A DNA stretch of 60,138 nt from positions 1 to 60,138 of the forward strand of contig JASEGR010000006.1 in assembly GCA_030017955.1 (NCBI GenBank), written 5' to 3'. The translations under genes were made by a program, and so were the position numbers. Within the stretch, counting starts at the first letter, position 1, and each line of letters begins with the position of its first letter. This DNA is from Candidatus Eisenbacteria bacterium. GTDB taxonomy: Bacteria > Eisenbacteria > RBG-16-71-46 > JASEGR01. Under the pieces are notes generated by a model. The model was given only the letters and a program-made list of their open reading frames with translations. It made no database searches and was not told where the DNA came from. Below, piece by piece: positions 8,259-17,835 of the stretch.

Positions 8259-9412
8259 TAGTGGGGGGTGGCCTCGCGGATGAGGTGGAGGGCGATGATG
8301 TTTTTCTGAATCTGGTTCGTGCCTTCGTAGATCTGCGTTATCTTTGCATCCCTCATCATCTTCTCAACAGGATAGTCCTTCATATATCCATAGCCGCCGA
8401 GGATCTGCACTGCATCAGTCGTGACCTTCATGGCAACGTCGGAGGCGAAGAGCTTCGCCATGGCCGAGTCCTTACCTACATCACTTGCTCCCGAATCAAT
8501 CATTCTGGCAGATGAATAGACAAGAGCCCGCGATGCCTCAACCTGTGTCGCCATGTCAGCCAGCATGTGCTGAATCCCCTGGAAGGACGATATGGGCTGA
8601 CCGAACTGGACGCGTCTTCTGGCATAGTTGACGGCCTCATCAAGAGCCCCCTGGGCTATCCCGACCGCCTGGGCCGCAACGCCAGGCCTTGACTGGTCGA
8701 ATGTTTTCATGGCCACTATGAATCCCATACCTTCCCTTGCGAGGAGGTTCTTCTTGGGAATCACGCAGTCCTGAAATGTGAGCTCCCTCGTCGCCGAGCT
8801 TCTGATTCCCATCTTGTTCTCCTTCTTGCCGAATCCGAAACCTGGAGTCCCCTTTTCGACAACGAAGGCACTTGCTCCCCGTGCACCTTTTGTTTTATCA
8901 GTCTTTGCAATAACAGTGTAGATCTCGGCCTCTCCTCCGTTCGTTATCCACTGTTTTGTTCCATTCAATATGTACTCGTCCCCTCTCTTCACGGCGGAAG
9001 TCTCTATTGCGGCGGCATCCGAGCCGGCATTGGGCTCTGTAAGCGCAAAAGCCGCCAGCTTCTCGCCTTTCGCTATCGGAGTAAGGTATTTCTTTTTCTT
9101 TTCCTCATCCCCGAAGAGAAGGATCGGGAATGCCCCGAGCGCCGAGGCAGCGTAGCATACTGCTACTCCCCCGCAGATTCTGCTCAGCTCCTCAGTCACA
9201 ATGCAGAGCTCAAAGCAACCGCCATTCGTGCCACCGTATTCCTCCGGTATGTAGACCCCAAAGAGATCCGACTTTGCCAGCGTCTTCATTATGTTCCACG
9301 GAAACTCCCCGGTTTCATCCAGCTTCGCTCTCACCGGCAGGATTTCCTTCTCTGCTATCTCTCTGGCCAGGTTCTTGAGTGCCTTCTGGTAGTCAGTTAG
9401 AAAATAATCCAC
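8258..9412 (-). CDS. Acyl-CoA dehydrogenase
   Basis: A 384-residue flavoprotein of the usual family length, predicted to oxidise an acyl-CoA to the trans-2-enoyl-CoA and pass electrons to an electron-transfer flavoprotein. Signature segments are present: AFALTEPNAGSDAAAIETSA and YILNGTKQWITNGG (FAD and substrate binding), QFGQPISSFQGIQHMLADMA, and near the C terminus QILGGYGYMKDYPVEKMMRD with the catalytic-base region IYEGTNQIQ. It starts 12 bases after rnc and ends the long fatty-acid-synthesis array, so it is probably co-transcribed with it. A short-chain or branched-chain substrate is most likely from overall similarity to butyryl-CoA dehydrogenases, but no etfAB is seen in the window. Confidence 0.93.
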   Translation of the reverse strand: MDYFLTDYQKALKNLAREIAEKEILPVRAKLDETGEFPWNIMKTLAKSDLFGVYIPEEYGGTNGGCFELCIVTEELSRICGGVAVCYAASALGAFPILLFGDEEKKKKYLTPIAKGEKLAAFALTEPNAGSDAAAIETSAVKRGDEYILNGTKQWITNGGEAEIYTVIAKTDKTKGARGASAFVVEKGTPGFGFGKKENKMGIRSSATRELTFQDCVIPKKNLLAREGMGFIVAMKTFDQSRPGVAAQAVGIAQGALDEAVNYARRRVQFGQPISSFQGIQHMLADMATQVEASRALVYSSARMIDSGASDVGKDSAMAKLFASDVAMKVTTDAVQILGGYGYMKDYPVEKMMRDAKITQIYEGTNQIQKNIIALHLIREATPH

Positions 9413-9424
9413 GGGTCTCTCCTT

Positions 9425-10162
9425 CTACGAGGTGAGTCTTCTGAGCTTTTCAAGGGCATCTCTCGCAGCTCTCTGCTCAGCTTCCTTCTTGCTCATGCCG
9501 CCGCCCTCGCCAAGCACCTCTCCATCAATAGATACGTCAACCACGAATTGCTTCTCGTGCTCAGGGCCTTGCTCAGACCTGACCCTGTAGCGCGGAGGAG
9601 TCTTGAATTCATCCTGAACGTACTCCTGCAGCATGCTTTTGAAGTTGGCATGTTCGAGGTCCTGCATGATCTTGCCTGAGTCCGTGAGAAGGTGCCGGGC
9701 AGCAAACCTTCGTGCAGCAGGAAGCCCCATCTCAAGATAGATCGCTGCAAAAAGAGCCTCAAAAGCATCGGCCAGGATCGATGAACGTTCCCTTCCCCCT
9801 GCGCTCTCCTCAGTCTCTCCAAGGAAAAGGTACTTCCCCAGTTTGAGCTTCCTGGCGCTTCTCACCAGGATCGGCTTCGAGACCAGGAGTGATTTCATCT
9901 TCGTCAGTGTACCTTCTCTCTCATGCGGATATTCCGAATACAGATGCTCGCTCACCAGAAAACCCAGGATGGAATCTCCGAGGAATTCCATCCTTTCGTT
10001 CGATGAGAACATCGTTCCGTCCTTATTGTACGCGTAAGACCGGTGGGTCAAAGCTTGCTTGAGGAGGGATTTGTTCTTGAACTTGAAACCCAGCAGCTTC
10101 TCGAACTCAAGAAGGACAGACGTGGATCGCGATTTGCTTTTCCTTGAGGCCTGTCCTGGCAA
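9425..10162 (-). CDS. rnc: Ribonuclease III
   Basis: 245 residues. It cleaves double-stranded RNA in rRNA and mRNA processing. The catalytic domain carries NERMEFLGDSILGFLVSEHL and later LADAFEALFAAIYLE with the metal-binding Glu/Asp residues; a C-terminal double-stranded-RNA-binding domain (about 165-245) ends with GGMSKKEAEQRAARDALEKL. The start is a TTG at 10162 with GAGGAG six bases upstream, the site overlapping the end of fabF. The order acpP-fabF-rnc is a widely conserved bacterial gene string. Confidence 0.96.
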   Translation of the reverse strand: MPGQASRKSKSRSTSVLLEFEKLLGFKFKNKSLLKQALTHRSYAYNKDGTMFSSNERMEFLGDSILGFLVSEHLYSEYPHEREGTLTKMKSLLVSKPILVRSARKLKLGKYLFLGETEESAGGRERSSILADAFEALFAAIYLEMGLPAARRFAARHLLTDSGKIMQDLEHANFKSMLQEYVQDEFKTPPRYRVRSEQGPEHEKQFVVDVSIDGEVLGEGGGMSKKEAEQRAARDALEKLRRLTS

Positions 10163-10173
10163 CAGCTTCTCCT

Positions 10174-11427
10174 CTAATCTTTGAACTTTTTCACTGCAAG
10201 AGTTACGTTGTGCCCTCCAAAACCAAATGAGTTTGAAAGAGCAACTTCAACCGCATGCTTCCTTGCCACGTTGGGAACATAGTCAAGGTCACATTCAGGG
10301 TCCGGTTTCTCGTAGTTCACCGTGGGCGGAAGAACTGAATCCCTGATTGCCAGTACGCACGCAATGAGTTCAACTCCGCCAGCGGCGCCCAAAAGATGGC
10401 CCGTCATCGATTTTGTTGAACTCACGGCCACGCGGTATGCACTCTCGCCAAAGACCTTCTTGATAGCCGTGGTCTCGAACTTATCGTTCAGAGGGGTCGA
10501 GGTTCCATGCGCATTGATGTAATCGACATCTTCCGGTCTGAGGTGACCATCGCGCAGGCAGATTTCCATTGAACGGGCGGCGCCTTCACCGTCGGGAGAA
10601 GGTGCGGTCACGTGGTAAGCATCCGATGTGCTTCCGTAGCCGACAAGCTCAGCCAGAGGACGCGCACCTCGGTCCAGGGCGTGCTTGAGCTCCTCAAGAA
10701 TTAGTATGCCGGCTCCCTCGCCCATGACAAAACCGTCCCTCTCGAGGTCGAACGGTCTGGATGCCTTTCCGGGTTCGCTGTTTCGAGTGGACAAGGCCTT
10801 CATGGCACAGAACCCGCCCACCGAAAGGGGAGTTATGGCAGCTTCGCAGCCGCCTGCAATGATGACATCCGCGTCCCCTCTCTCGATTATTCTCATGCCT
10901 TCGCCCACTGCATTAGCACCGGACGCGCAAGCAGACACCGGCGCGAAATTCGGTCCCTTGGCGCCAAACTTGATCGAAATCTGTCCTGGGGCCATATCGG
11001 CAATCATCAACGGTATGAAGAACGGGCTTACCCTGGATGGTCCCTTCGAGAGGAGCATGCTGTGCTGTTCCTCGAGAGTCCTAATGCCTCCGATGCCGGA
11101 GCCGACCAGAACGCCGAACCTCTCGCCATCAAGCTTTGAGAGCTCAAGCCCGGCTTCCTTCACGGCCTGGACGGCGGCCGCAAGACCGTACTGCACGAAC
11201 AGGTCGGTCCTCCTTATCTCCTTTCTCTCCAGGTAGTTCTCGGGATTGAATCCCTTCACCTCTGCCGCAATCTGCGTCTCAAAGGCTGAGGGGTCAAACT
11301 TCGTGATCCGGGATACTCCCACCCGGCCGGCGACGGTACTATCCCAGAACTCGGAAACCTCAAGTCCAATAGGCGAGATAACACCCATCCCGGTGATAAC
11401 CACCCTTTTCGTATCACTCTTCTCCAT
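10174..11427 (-). CDS. fabF: 3-oxoacyl-ACP synthase II (KAS II)
   Basis: 417 residues, the normal length. It condenses malonyl-ACP with a growing acyl-ACP in type II fatty-acid elongation. The Cys-His-His triad is visible: the nucleophile Cys in [15 protein letters not shown], one His in [13 protein letters not shown] and the other in [13 protein letters not shown]. The C terminus [17 protein letters not shown] is typical. It lies 23 bases after acpP and is followed by rnc, the usual order of the fatty-acid-synthesis cluster. Confidence 0.97.
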   Translation of the reverse strand: MEKSDTKRVVITGMGVISPIGLEVSEFWDSTVAGRVGVSRITKFDPSAFETQIAAEVKGFNPENYLERKEIRRTDLFVQYGLAAAVQAVKEAGLELSKLDGERFGVLVGSGIGGIRTLEEQHSMLLSKGPSRVSPFFIPLMIADMAPGQISIKFGAKGPNFAPVSACASGANAVGEGMRIIERGDADVIIAGGCEAAITPLSVGGFCAMKALSTRNSEPGKASRPFDLERDGFVMGEGAGILILEELKHALDRGARPLAELVGYGSTSDAYHVTAPSPDGEGAARSMEICLRDGHLRPEDVDYINAHGTSTPLNDKFETTAIKKVFGESAYRVAVSSTKSMTGHLLGAAGGVELIACVLAIRDSVLPPTVNYEKPDPECDLDYVPNVARKHAVEVALSNSFGFGGHNVTLAVKKFKD

Positions 11428-11450
11428 GCTTGCTCCACTACTCCTGGCCT

Positions 11451-11693
11451 CTACTTCGCCGCAGCATGGCTTCTCAGATACTCGATTGCGTCCTTTACGG
11501 TCTTTATCTTCTCGGCATCCTCATCTGGAATCTCAATGTCGAATTCCTCTTCAAGCGCCATTACGAGCTCAACCGTATCGAGGGAATCCGCACCGAGGTC
11601 GTCAACGAAGGACGCTTCCGGCGTAACCCGGTCAGCGGATACTGAAAGCTGCTCCATTATCAACTCTTTCACTTTCTCCTCACTGAATTCCAT
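11451..11693 (-). CDS. acpP: Acyl carrier protein
   Basis: An 80-residue acidic protein carrying the growing acyl chain on a phosphopantetheine arm. The attachment motif [20 protein letters not shown] puts the modified residue at Ser37. The ATG at 11693 is chosen over an in-frame GTG at 11705 because the strong ribosome binding site GAGGAGGTGA overlaps that GTG; the resulting length matches known ACPs. It sits between fabG and fabF. The 119-base spacer from fabG contains a hairpin, the largest gap in this stretch, so acpP may have an extra promoter or processing site to give the high level an ACP needs. Confidence 0.96.
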   Translation of the reverse strand: MEFSEEKVKELIMEQLSVSADRVTPEASFVDDLGADSLDTVELVMALEEEFDIEIPDEDAEKIKTVKDAIEYLRSHAAAK

Positions 11694-11741
11694 CTTGGGG
11701 GTCACCTCCTCTCAGTCGGCTGCAACTGATCGTATTGCGGT

Positions 11742-11768
11742 GGGCCTGATCAGGGACACGACAGGCCC
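11742..11768 (-). promoter_or_regulatory. Hairpin in the fabG-acpP spacer
   Basis: GGGCCTG (11742-11748) pairs perfectly with CAGGCCC (11762-11768) around 13 bases. It lies 49 bases before the acpP start on the transcribed strand and may be an RNA processing site or 5' stabiliser of an acpP-led mRNA. No T-tract is present, so it is probably not a terminator. Confidence 0.4.
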
Positions 11769-11812
11769 CTATTCTCCATTGCCGGTAAGTTCTTCTTAGG
11801 GCAGGCATAGTA

Positions 11813-12556
11813 TTACATGGCCCATCCGCCGTCAACATTCAATACCTGGCCTGTTATGTATGAGGCTTCATTCGATGCAAAAAAGAGGACGGCATTTGCC
11901 ACGTCCTGCGGGGCTCCGGCCTGTCCTCCCGGAATCAGTCTAAACAGGTCCTCCCTGGCCTTTTCTGAAAGAGCTTGAGTCATCGGAGTATCAATAAAAC
12001 CGGGCGCGATCGCGTTTACCGTGATTCCTCTTGAGGCCACCTCCTTGGCCACAGATTTCGTGAACCCGATTATTCCTGCCTTTGAAGCAGAATAGTTCGC
12101 CTGGCCCGCATTTCCCCTCATTCCGACTACGGACGTGATGTTCACTATTCTTCCGTATCTCTGCCTGGCCATCTGCTTCAACACCGCCCTTGTACAATTG
12201 AACGTTCCCTTCAGATTCACGTTTATCACCAGGTCCCAGTCCGACTCGCTCATCCTGAGGAGGAGCGAATCTCTCGTCACGCCGGCATTGTTGACGAGGA
12301 TGTGGACCGGCGAGAAAGTGCGCTCTGCTTCCTCAGCCAGCCCTTCACTCTCTTCCGAACGGGATACGTCAACTTTACAGAAATGACCTCCAGTCCCTAT
12401 CTTCTTGATCTCATCCGCTGTCCTCTGCCCCTCTTCCCCATTCATGTCGGCAACGACCACATTCGCACCTTCGCCGGCAAACGAAAGGCAGATTGCCTTA
12501 CCGATTCCCTGGGCACCGCCCGTCACTATGACCGTTTTTCTCTCAATTCCGCTCAT
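11813..12556 (-). CDS. fabG: 3-oxoacyl-ACP reductase
   Basis: 247 residues of the short-chain dehydrogenase family, reducing 3-oxoacyl-ACP with NADPH. Seen: the Rossmann motif GGAQGIGKAIC, NNAG in ILVNNAGVTRDSLL, the catalytic Ser in VNITSVVGMRG, and Tyr and Lys in YSASKAGIIGFTKS. The C terminus ITGQVLNVDGGWAM is the standard ending of FabG. It is placed between fabD and acpP as in most bacterial fab clusters. Confidence 0.96.
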   Translation of the reverse strand: MSGIERKTVIVTGGAQGIGKAICLSFAGEGANVVVADMNGEEGQRTADEIKKIGTGGHFCKVDVSRSEESEGLAEEAERTFSPVHILVNNAGVTRDSLLLRMSESDWDLVINVNLKGTFNCTRAVLKQMARQRYGRIVNITSVVGMRGNAGQANYSASKAGIIGFTKSVAKEVASRGITVNAIAPGFIDTPMTQALSEKAREDLFRLIPGGQAGAPQDVANAVLFFASNEASYITGQVLNVDGGWAM

Positions 12557-12577
12557 AGGAAAGACCTATGACAGTCA

Positions 12578-13549
12578 TCACATTTTACTTGAGACAAACG
12601 TCTTAACTTTATCTAGTGTTTGAGATAATGAATCGGGAGTGTCCGTCGAATATACCTCGGCAGACCGGTCGATCGACCTCATGAGCCCCTTGAGCACTGT
12701 CCCGGGACCTGCCTCGACGAACACCTTAACTCCTTCGCCGGCCATACTCCTCATGGATTCTTCCCATCTGACGGGAGAAAGAAGCTGCTCTCCAAGGGAG
12801 CTCCTTATTTCCTCGGGCATGACAACCTCGGCCGCCGAGCAGTTCGCAATCACGGGGAAAGAAGCTTTCCTGATTTTGAACTGTAATAGTGCTTCTCTGA
12901 GCCCGGCCGCGGCGGACTCCATCAGTTCGGAATGGAAGGCACCGCTCACTTCCAGCTGCACGGCTTTCTTGGCTCCCCTCTCCTTGGCGAGAACCACTGC
13001 TCTCTCAACTGCGGGGATATCCCCGGAGAGAACCACCTGGCTCGGAGAGTTAAGATTCGCAAGAGAAAGAACTCCATCCCCTCTTGCCTCGCCGCAGAGA
13101 AGCTCGATCTCTCTAACCGGCATGCCGAGGATTGCGGCCATTCCTCCGGGCCGCTCAAGACCGGCCTCAAACATCAGCTCTCCTCTTCGTCTCACAAGGA
13201 GAAGGCCGTCCTCAAAACTCATCGCACCTGCGCAGACAAGCGCCGAGTATTCGCCCAAGCTGTGACCTGCGGCCAACGCAGGACGGATTTCCGCATCGAA
13301 GAGAAGCTGGCTCACGGCAATTGAGTGAATCAGAATTGCCGGCTGGGTGTTTACCGTCTTCCTCAGCTCCTCCTCAGGCCCTTCAAACGAGAGTTTCGCT
13401 ATGTCAAAGTTCAGAATGTCGTTTGCCTTGTCGTAAAGCTCCCGGACACTGCGGAAAGTGTCATAGAGCGTCTTTCCCATTCCGACGTATTGCGACCCTT
13501 GGCCGGGAAAGAGAAAAGCCAGCTTTTCGCTTCCTGTTTCGCCTAGCAT
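12578..13549 (-). CDS. fabD: Malonyl-CoA:ACP transacylase
   Basis: About 323 residues. It moves malonyl from CoA to ACP. The N-terminal FLFPGQGSQYVGMG and the nucleophile motif AAGHSLGEYSALVCAG are clear, and a conserved His is found in SGAFHSELM. The ATG at 13549 overlaps the fabH stop codon by a few bases; a GTG at 13561 is an alternative that adds four residues. It is part of the plsX-fabH-fabD-fabG string. Confidence 0.96.
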   Translation of the reverse strand: MLGETGSEKLAFLFPGQGSQYVGMGKTLYDTFRSVRELYDKANDILNFDIAKLSFEGPEEELRKTVNTQPAILIHSIAVSQLLFDAEIRPALAAGHSLGEYSALVCAGAMSFEDGLLLVRRRGELMFEAGLERPGGMAAILGMPVREIELLCGEARGDGVLSLANLNSPSQVVLSGDIPAVERAVVLAKERGAKKAVQLEVSGAFHSELMESAAAGLREALLQFKIRKASFPVIANCSAAEVVMPEEIRSSLGEQLLSPVRWEESMRSMAGEGVKVFVEAGPGTVLKGLMRSIDRSAEVYSTDTPDSLSQTLDKVKTFVSSKM

Positions 13550-14532
13550 CTTATGACACACCCTCCCCAGGTGAACCCTCCTCCAAATGCAGCCAGCACG
13601 ATGAGGTCTCCCTTTTTCACCCTGCCGCTCTTCCTGGCCTCATTTAGGGCCATGGGAATTGAGGCAGCAGAGGTGTTTCCGTATTTCTCAAGGGTGACAA
13701 GAACCTTGTCCATCGGAATGCCAAGCCTTTTTGCAGTCGCCTGAATGATCCTGAGGTTCGCCTGGTGCGGTATCAAGAGCGAGATTTCGTCTGCAGAAAT
13801 GCCGGCCTTAGCTATGGCTTCCTCAGCTATATCACCCATGGCGCGCACCGCACTCTTGAAGACTTCATTCCCCTTCATCTTGAGGAAGTGAAGTCCATTC
13901 TCGACGCTTTCCTTGGATGCAGGAATTCTGGATCCCCCTGCAGGCAGCTCAAGAAGGGAACCAAGAGTCCCGTCACTTCCGAGGCAGATAGAGAGTATGC
14001 CGGCATCGTCTCCGCAGGGCCTGAGAACAGCAGCTCCCGCACCGTCGCCGAAAAGGACACATGTGTTCCTGTCATTCCAGTCTGTGATCTTTGAAAGTGT
14101 CTCGACGCCCACAACGAGGATCGTTTCAGCTTCTCCGGCTGCAATCATCACTCTTCCTATCGAGAGTCCATAGATGAACCCGGAGCAAGCAGCGCTTATG
14201 TCAAATGCACAGGCCTTGGAAGCGCCGAGAAGCTCCTGAAGGGTGCATGCCGCCGAGGGAAAAAGCCTGTCCGGTGTTATTGTCCCGACAATTATGCGGT
14301 CGATCTCCTCGGGCTTCATTCCCGCATCATCAAGTGCTTCGCGAGAAGCCGCGAAAGCCATGTCCGATGAGGCAGTCTTATCGTCCGCAATCCTTCTCTC
14401 CCTGATTCCTGTTCTCGTAACAATCCATTCATCAGTCGTATCCACCATTTTCTCCAGATCCTGATTCGTGAGGACCTTTGGAGGCGCATACGAGCCGGTT
14501 CCTGCTATTTTCGCATTCCTAAAAGCCTTCAC
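13543..14532 (-). CDS. fabH: 3-oxoacyl-ACP synthase III (KAS III)
   Basis: 329 residues. It starts fatty-acid synthesis by condensing a primer acyl-CoA with malonyl-ACP. The triad is present: the nucleophile Cys116 in FDISAACSGFIYGLS, His in LIPHQANLRI, and Asn in EKYGNTSAAS. The start is a GTG at 14532 with GGAGG at good distance, lying inside the end of plsX (14-base overlap), which suggests translational coupling. Confidence 0.96.
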   Translation of the reverse strand: MKAFRNAKIAGTGSYAPPKVLTNQDLEKMVDTTDEWIVTRTGIRERRIADDKTASSDMAFAASREALDDAGMKPEEIDRIIVGTITPDRLFPSAACTLQELLGASKACAFDISAACSGFIYGLSIGRVMIAAGEAETILVVGVETLSKITDWNDRNTCVLFGDGAGAAVLRPCGDDAGILSICLGSDGTLGSLLELPAGGSRIPASKESVENGLHFLKMKGNEVFKSAVRAMGDIAEEAIAKAGISADEISLLIPHQANLRIIQATAKRLGIPMDKVLVTLEKYGNTSAASIPMALNEARKSGRVKKGDLIVLAAFGGGFTWGGCVIRC

Positions 14533-15565
14533 CTGTCCCTCCGAAGACCTTAAGTTCCTTTCGGATATGATCGTTTACTCTGTTTTCAACTACTCTTGCG
14601 GCTACCTTGATAGCATTCATTATCGCTTTTGCAGAGGAACGTCCATGTCCTATTATGCAGACCCCGTTCACTCCGAGAAGAGGCGCTCCGCCGTATTCGG
14701 CATAGTCTAGCTGCTGCCGAAAACGCCTGAAAGCCGGCTTGAGGAGTGCAGAGCCCAGCCTGGCAATAACGCTCTTGGCTACCTGCTCGCTGATGGCAGA
14801 GCTCAAGAGGCCTTCGACGCTCTCAGCAACTTTCAACACGACGTTTCCAGTGAACCCGTCGCAGACCACTACATCTGCGCCGCCCCCGAAAATATCCGTT
14901 CCCTCGATGTTTCCAACAAAATTAAGACCGCTATGAGCCAGGAGCTTGTGGGTGTTCTGAGCCAGCTCGTTTCCTTTCGAACTCTCTTCACCTATGTTGA
15001 GAAGGCCGATTCTCGGTTCAGGTCTGTCCAAAATGAACTTCGCATATGTCCTGCCCATTACCGCAAACTGAAGGAGATGGGCGGGCTTGCAGTCTGAATT
15101 CGCACCAACGTCGAGAACGATGCACCCTCCCATTTTGTTTGGGAAAAAAGCCGCTATTGCCGGCCTCAAGGCATTCTCGAGTCTCCCAAGACAAAGCAAG
15201 GTCGTTGCCACAACCGCGCCAGTGTTTCCCGCGCTAACGAGCGCATCAAGCTCCCCTTCTTTCTGCATGTTTGCGCCAACTACAATTGAAGAAGCCTTCT
15301 TTGTCTTGAATGCGGCAATAGCAGACTCACCCATTTCAATCTGTTCCGGCGCATGAATGATCCTGAAGCGGTTCGGCTTCTCCCCGAACGATGCGATCTC
15401 CTTCTCTATGAGATTCTTGTCGCCAAGAAGGACGGACTCGAACCTTCCGTTCCCCTGTGCCAGAGCCTGGATGACGCCCTGGACTACCACACGAGGACCA
15501 CTATCGCCCCCCATGGCATCGACTCCAATCCTGGGTATGCTTATCTCACTCTGATCAGGATCCAT
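14519..15565 (-). CDS. plsX: Phosphate acyltransferase PlsX
   Basis: 348 residues. It converts acyl-ACP to acyl-phosphate for the PlsY step of phospholipid synthesis. IGVDAMGGDSGPRVVVQGV near the N terminus, IVVGANMQKEGELDALVSAG and VGGNIEGTDIF-type segments (here VGNIEGTDIFGGGADVVVCD) are characteristic. It follows rpmF by 81 bases and overlaps fabH, the standard yceD-rpmF-plsX-fabH order. Confidence 0.96.
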   Translation of the reverse strand: MDPDQSEISIPRIGVDAMGGDSGPRVVVQGVIQALAQGNGRFESVLLGDKNLIEKEIASFGEKPNRFRIIHAPEQIEMGESAIAAFKTKKASSIVVGANMQKEGELDALVSAGNTGAVVATTLLCLGRLENALRPAIAAFFPNKMGGCIVLDVGANSDCKPAHLLQFAVMGRTYAKFILDRPEPRIGLLNIGEESSKGNELAQNTHKLLAHSGLNFVGNIEGTDIFGGGADVVVCDGFTGNVVLKVAESVEGLLSSAISEQVAKSVIARLGSALLKPAFRRFRQQLDYAEYGGAPLLGVNGVCIIGHGRSSAKAIMNAIKVAARVVENRVNDHIRKELKVFGGTGEGF

Positions 15566-15646
15566 AGCTCGAAAGCCCTCTTGCTAAATCCGATTGGATT
15601 CCGGCGCATTTCCCGGGCTGCATCCGCGTTAGACTATCGCCCGGAG

Positions 15647-15829
15647 TCAGGTCTCTTTTCCGAAAACCACAACTTCATCATTATAGTAGCCGCAGTTCGG
15701 GCAGACCCTGTGAGGAAGCTTTGGCTGTCCGCAGTGTGAACAGGCTGAAAGCGTCGGAGGGGTAAGTTTCCAGTGAGTTCTTCTCTTATCTCTTCTCGTC
15801 TTGGAATGTCTTCTCTTAGGAAGCGCCAT
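15647..15829 (-). CDS. rpmF: Large-subunit ribosomal protein bL32
   Basis: 60 residues beginning [20 protein letters not shown], a nearly invariant bL32 N terminus, with a zinc ribbon formed by four cysteines (CSHCGQ and CPNCGYY). It overlaps the yceD-like gene upstream by 14 bases and precedes plsX, matching the conserved yceD-rpmF-plsX arrangement that links ribosome and lipid synthesis. Confidence 0.96.
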   Translation of the reverse strand: MALPKRRHSKTRRDKRRTHWKLTPPTLSACSHCGQPKLPHRVCPNCGYYNDEVVVFGKET

Positions 15830-16361
15830 CCAGTTCTCCTCCTTCTCTACGCAGAAACTTTTCTAACGGTCTCCATCTTTCATCAGTCTCAGGCTTTGCA
15901 CATCTGCAAGGTTCGTTGTTCAAATCAGCGCCACACTTCGGGCATATTCCCCTGCAATCCGGTCTGCAGAGCCTCTTGATCGGCAGCGAAAGCAATATGC
16001 TCTCCCGTATCTGATCGCCGATATCTATAGTCTTCCCATCATGAAAAGCAGTATACCTGTCGGGCTGCGCTTCATCAAGCTCAAGGCCGGAAACCGATGG
16101 TTTCTTGACCAGGCCGAAGATATGGAGAGCCACACTGAGGGGCCTTCTCAGCTCCGCGAGGCACCGTGAGCACTCATCAAGCAGCTCGCCTGATATAGTA
16201 CCATCAATTACCACTTCCTCACCAGTCTTGACAAGGGAAACTTTAAGTCTCAGAGGTCCGGCGAAATTGGCAATCGAATGCTCTATGCCAAGGCCTGCTT
16301 GACTGTCCTCAATCTCCAGCGTGTTCAACCCTTCGTGCAGGTCTGCAATATGGATAGTCAC
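15816..16361 (-). CDS. DUF177/YceD family protein
   Basis: About 181 residues. YceD-family proteins are encoded before rpmF in most bacteria and in some have a role in 23S rRNA maturation. The family pattern is visible in the middle Cys pair (DECSRCL) and the C-terminal metal-binding cluster [13 protein letters not shown] followed by CRC. The GTG at 16361, 10 bases after the nfnB stop and behind GAGGG, is preferred; an upstream ATG at 16433 would lie inside nfnB and add 24 residues without similarity. Confidence 0.88.
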   Translation of the reverse strand: MTIHIADLHEGLNTLEIEDSQAGLGIEHSIANFAGPLRLKVSLVKTGEEVVIDGTISGELLDECSRCLAELRRPLSVALHIFGLVKKPSVSGLELDEAQPDRYTAFHDGKTIDIGDQIRESILLSLPIKRLCRPDCRGICPKCGADLNNEPCRCAKPETDERWRPLEKFLRREGGELDGAS

Positions 16362-16371
16362 CGGGCGGCCC

Positions 16372-17835
16372 TCATTGTTCCAGGGCTGAGCTTGATGACG
16401 CCGTCGGGGACCAGTACTTCCCTTCAAACTCACCCTCCAGGTACTTGTCTATGGCCCGCGCGGCTTTTCTTGCAGCCCCCATGGCCAGGATAACGGTGGC
16501 GCCGCCGGTTACAATGTCTCCACCGGCAAAAACGCCCTTCTTTGTTGTCTCACCTGTGGCGGGGTCAGCAACAATGCAGCCCTTCTTGTTCACCTCAAGT
16601 TTCTCAGTGGTCGATGGAACAAGCGGGTTCGGCCCCTGGCCTACAGCCACTACCACTGTCTGAACGTCAAACTCGGTCTCAGATCCCTTCACGGGGACAG
16701 GTCTTCTTCTTCCGCTGTCGTCCGGCTCGCCAAGTTCCATCCTGATGAGGCGGAGCGCGCGCACCCACCCGTCCGGGGTTCCAAGCACGTCAACGGGTGC
16801 GGCAAGGAAATGAAATTGTACACCCTCTTCCTGGGCATTCTCAACCTCTTCTTTTCTCGCGGGGGCCTCTTCTCTGGACCTTCTGTAAATGATATGGGAT
16901 TCGGCTCCCAGCCGGAGAGCACACCTGGCGGCATCCATGGCAGTATTGCCCGCGCCGATAACCGCAACCTTCTTCCCGACCACTACCGGCGTATCGTAGT
17001 CCGGGAAGAGGTACGCCTTCATCAAGTTCACCCGCGTAAGGAACTCGTTGGCAGAGTAGACGCCGTTCAGATTCTCTCCCGGGACACCCATGAAATAAGG
17101 GAGCCCGGCACCTGTCCCGACGAAGACAGCATCAAAACCGTCCATCAGGAACTCATCCAGGAGTCTCAGTCTTCCCACCACAAAGCTCTTCTCAATCTTG
17201 ACGCCGAGCTTTCTCAAATAGTCCACCTCGGCCTCAAGAACTGCCTTTGGCAGCCTGAACTCGGGAATTCCATACCTCAGTACCCCGCCTATACTATGGA
17301 GTGCTTCGAAGATGGTCACATCATGCCCCATCTTGGCAAGGTCACTGGCAATTGTAAGGCCTGCAGGACCCGAGCCCACCACAGCAACTCTCTTTCCGCT
17401 CGGAGCAGGCAACTTCGGAACTTCCACATTTCCGATTCTTCTCTCGTAATCAGCCGCAAACCTTTCCAGCCTCCCGATGGCTATCGGATCGCCTTTTCTT
17501 CCGACTAAGCAGACTTTCTCACATTGGTCCTCCTGCGGGCATACCCTTCCACAAATCGCGGGAAGGCTGTTCTTCTCTTTGAGCTTCCTGGCTGATCCGA
17601 GAAAGTCTCTCTGCTGTATGAGCCGTATGAAACCGGGAATGTCGATCTCAACGGGACAGCCATCAATGCAAAGCGGCTTCTTACAGTCTATACACCTCAC
17701 CGCTTCGACCACCGCCTCTTCATCAGTGTAACCGAGAGCGACTTCCTTGAAATTCTTCGACCTGAGCAAGGGGTCCTGCCTCGACATCTTCTGTCTCTCA
17801 AGAATAAGTTTCTTCTTGGGCTTGTCGGAGTTCAT
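16372..17835 (-). CDS. nfnB: NADH-dependent ferredoxin:NADP oxidoreductase, large subunit (NfnB; GltD-like)
   Basis: 487 residues. The N-terminal part binds two iron-sulfur clusters (CIDCKKPLCIDGCPVEIDIP and AICGRVCPQEDQCEKVC), followed by an FAD-binding fold (VAVVGSGPAGLTIASDLAKM) and an NADPH-binding fold (VAVIGAGNTAMDAARCALRL, then YRRSREEAPARKEE). This architecture is shared by the glutamate synthase small subunit and by NfnB/sulfide dehydrogenase. No glutamate synthase large subunit is present, whereas the small-subunit partner NfnA lies directly upstream, the TAG of one touching the ATG of the other. The NfnAB complex couples reduced ferredoxin and NADH oxidation to NADPH formation by electron bifurcation. 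The nearby ferredoxin-reducing Kor and NADPH-using FabG fit that role. Confidence 0.9.
   Translation of the reverse strand: MNSDKPKKKLILERQKMSRQDPLLRSKNFKEVALGYTDEEAVVEAVRCIDCKKPLCIDGCPVEIDIPGFIRLIQQRDFLGSARKLKEKNSLPAICGRVCPQEDQCEKVCLVGRKGDPIAIGRLERFAADYERRIGNVEVPKLPAPSGKRVAVVGSGPAGLTIASDLAKMGHDVTIFEALHSIGGVLRYGIPEFRLPKAVLEAEVDYLRKLGVKIEKSFVVGRLRLLDEFLMDGFDAVFVGTGAGLPYFMGVPGENLNGVYSANEFLTRVNLMKAYLFPDYDTPVVVGKKVAVIGAGNTAMDAARCALRLGAESHIIYRRSREEAPARKEEVENAQEEGVQFHFLAAPVDVLGTPDGWVRALRLIRMELGEPDDSGRRRPVPVKGSETEFDVQTVVVAVGQGPNPLVPSTTEKLEVNKKGCIVADPATGETTKKGVFAGGDIVTGGATVILAMGAARKAARAIDKYLEGEFEGKYWSPTASSSSALEQ

Noticed and set aside
16372-17835. Naming the iron-sulfur flavoprotein as glutamate synthase small subunit (gltD)
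   Set aside because: No large subunit is nearby, and the adjacent NfnA-type gene fits the NfnAB pair better.
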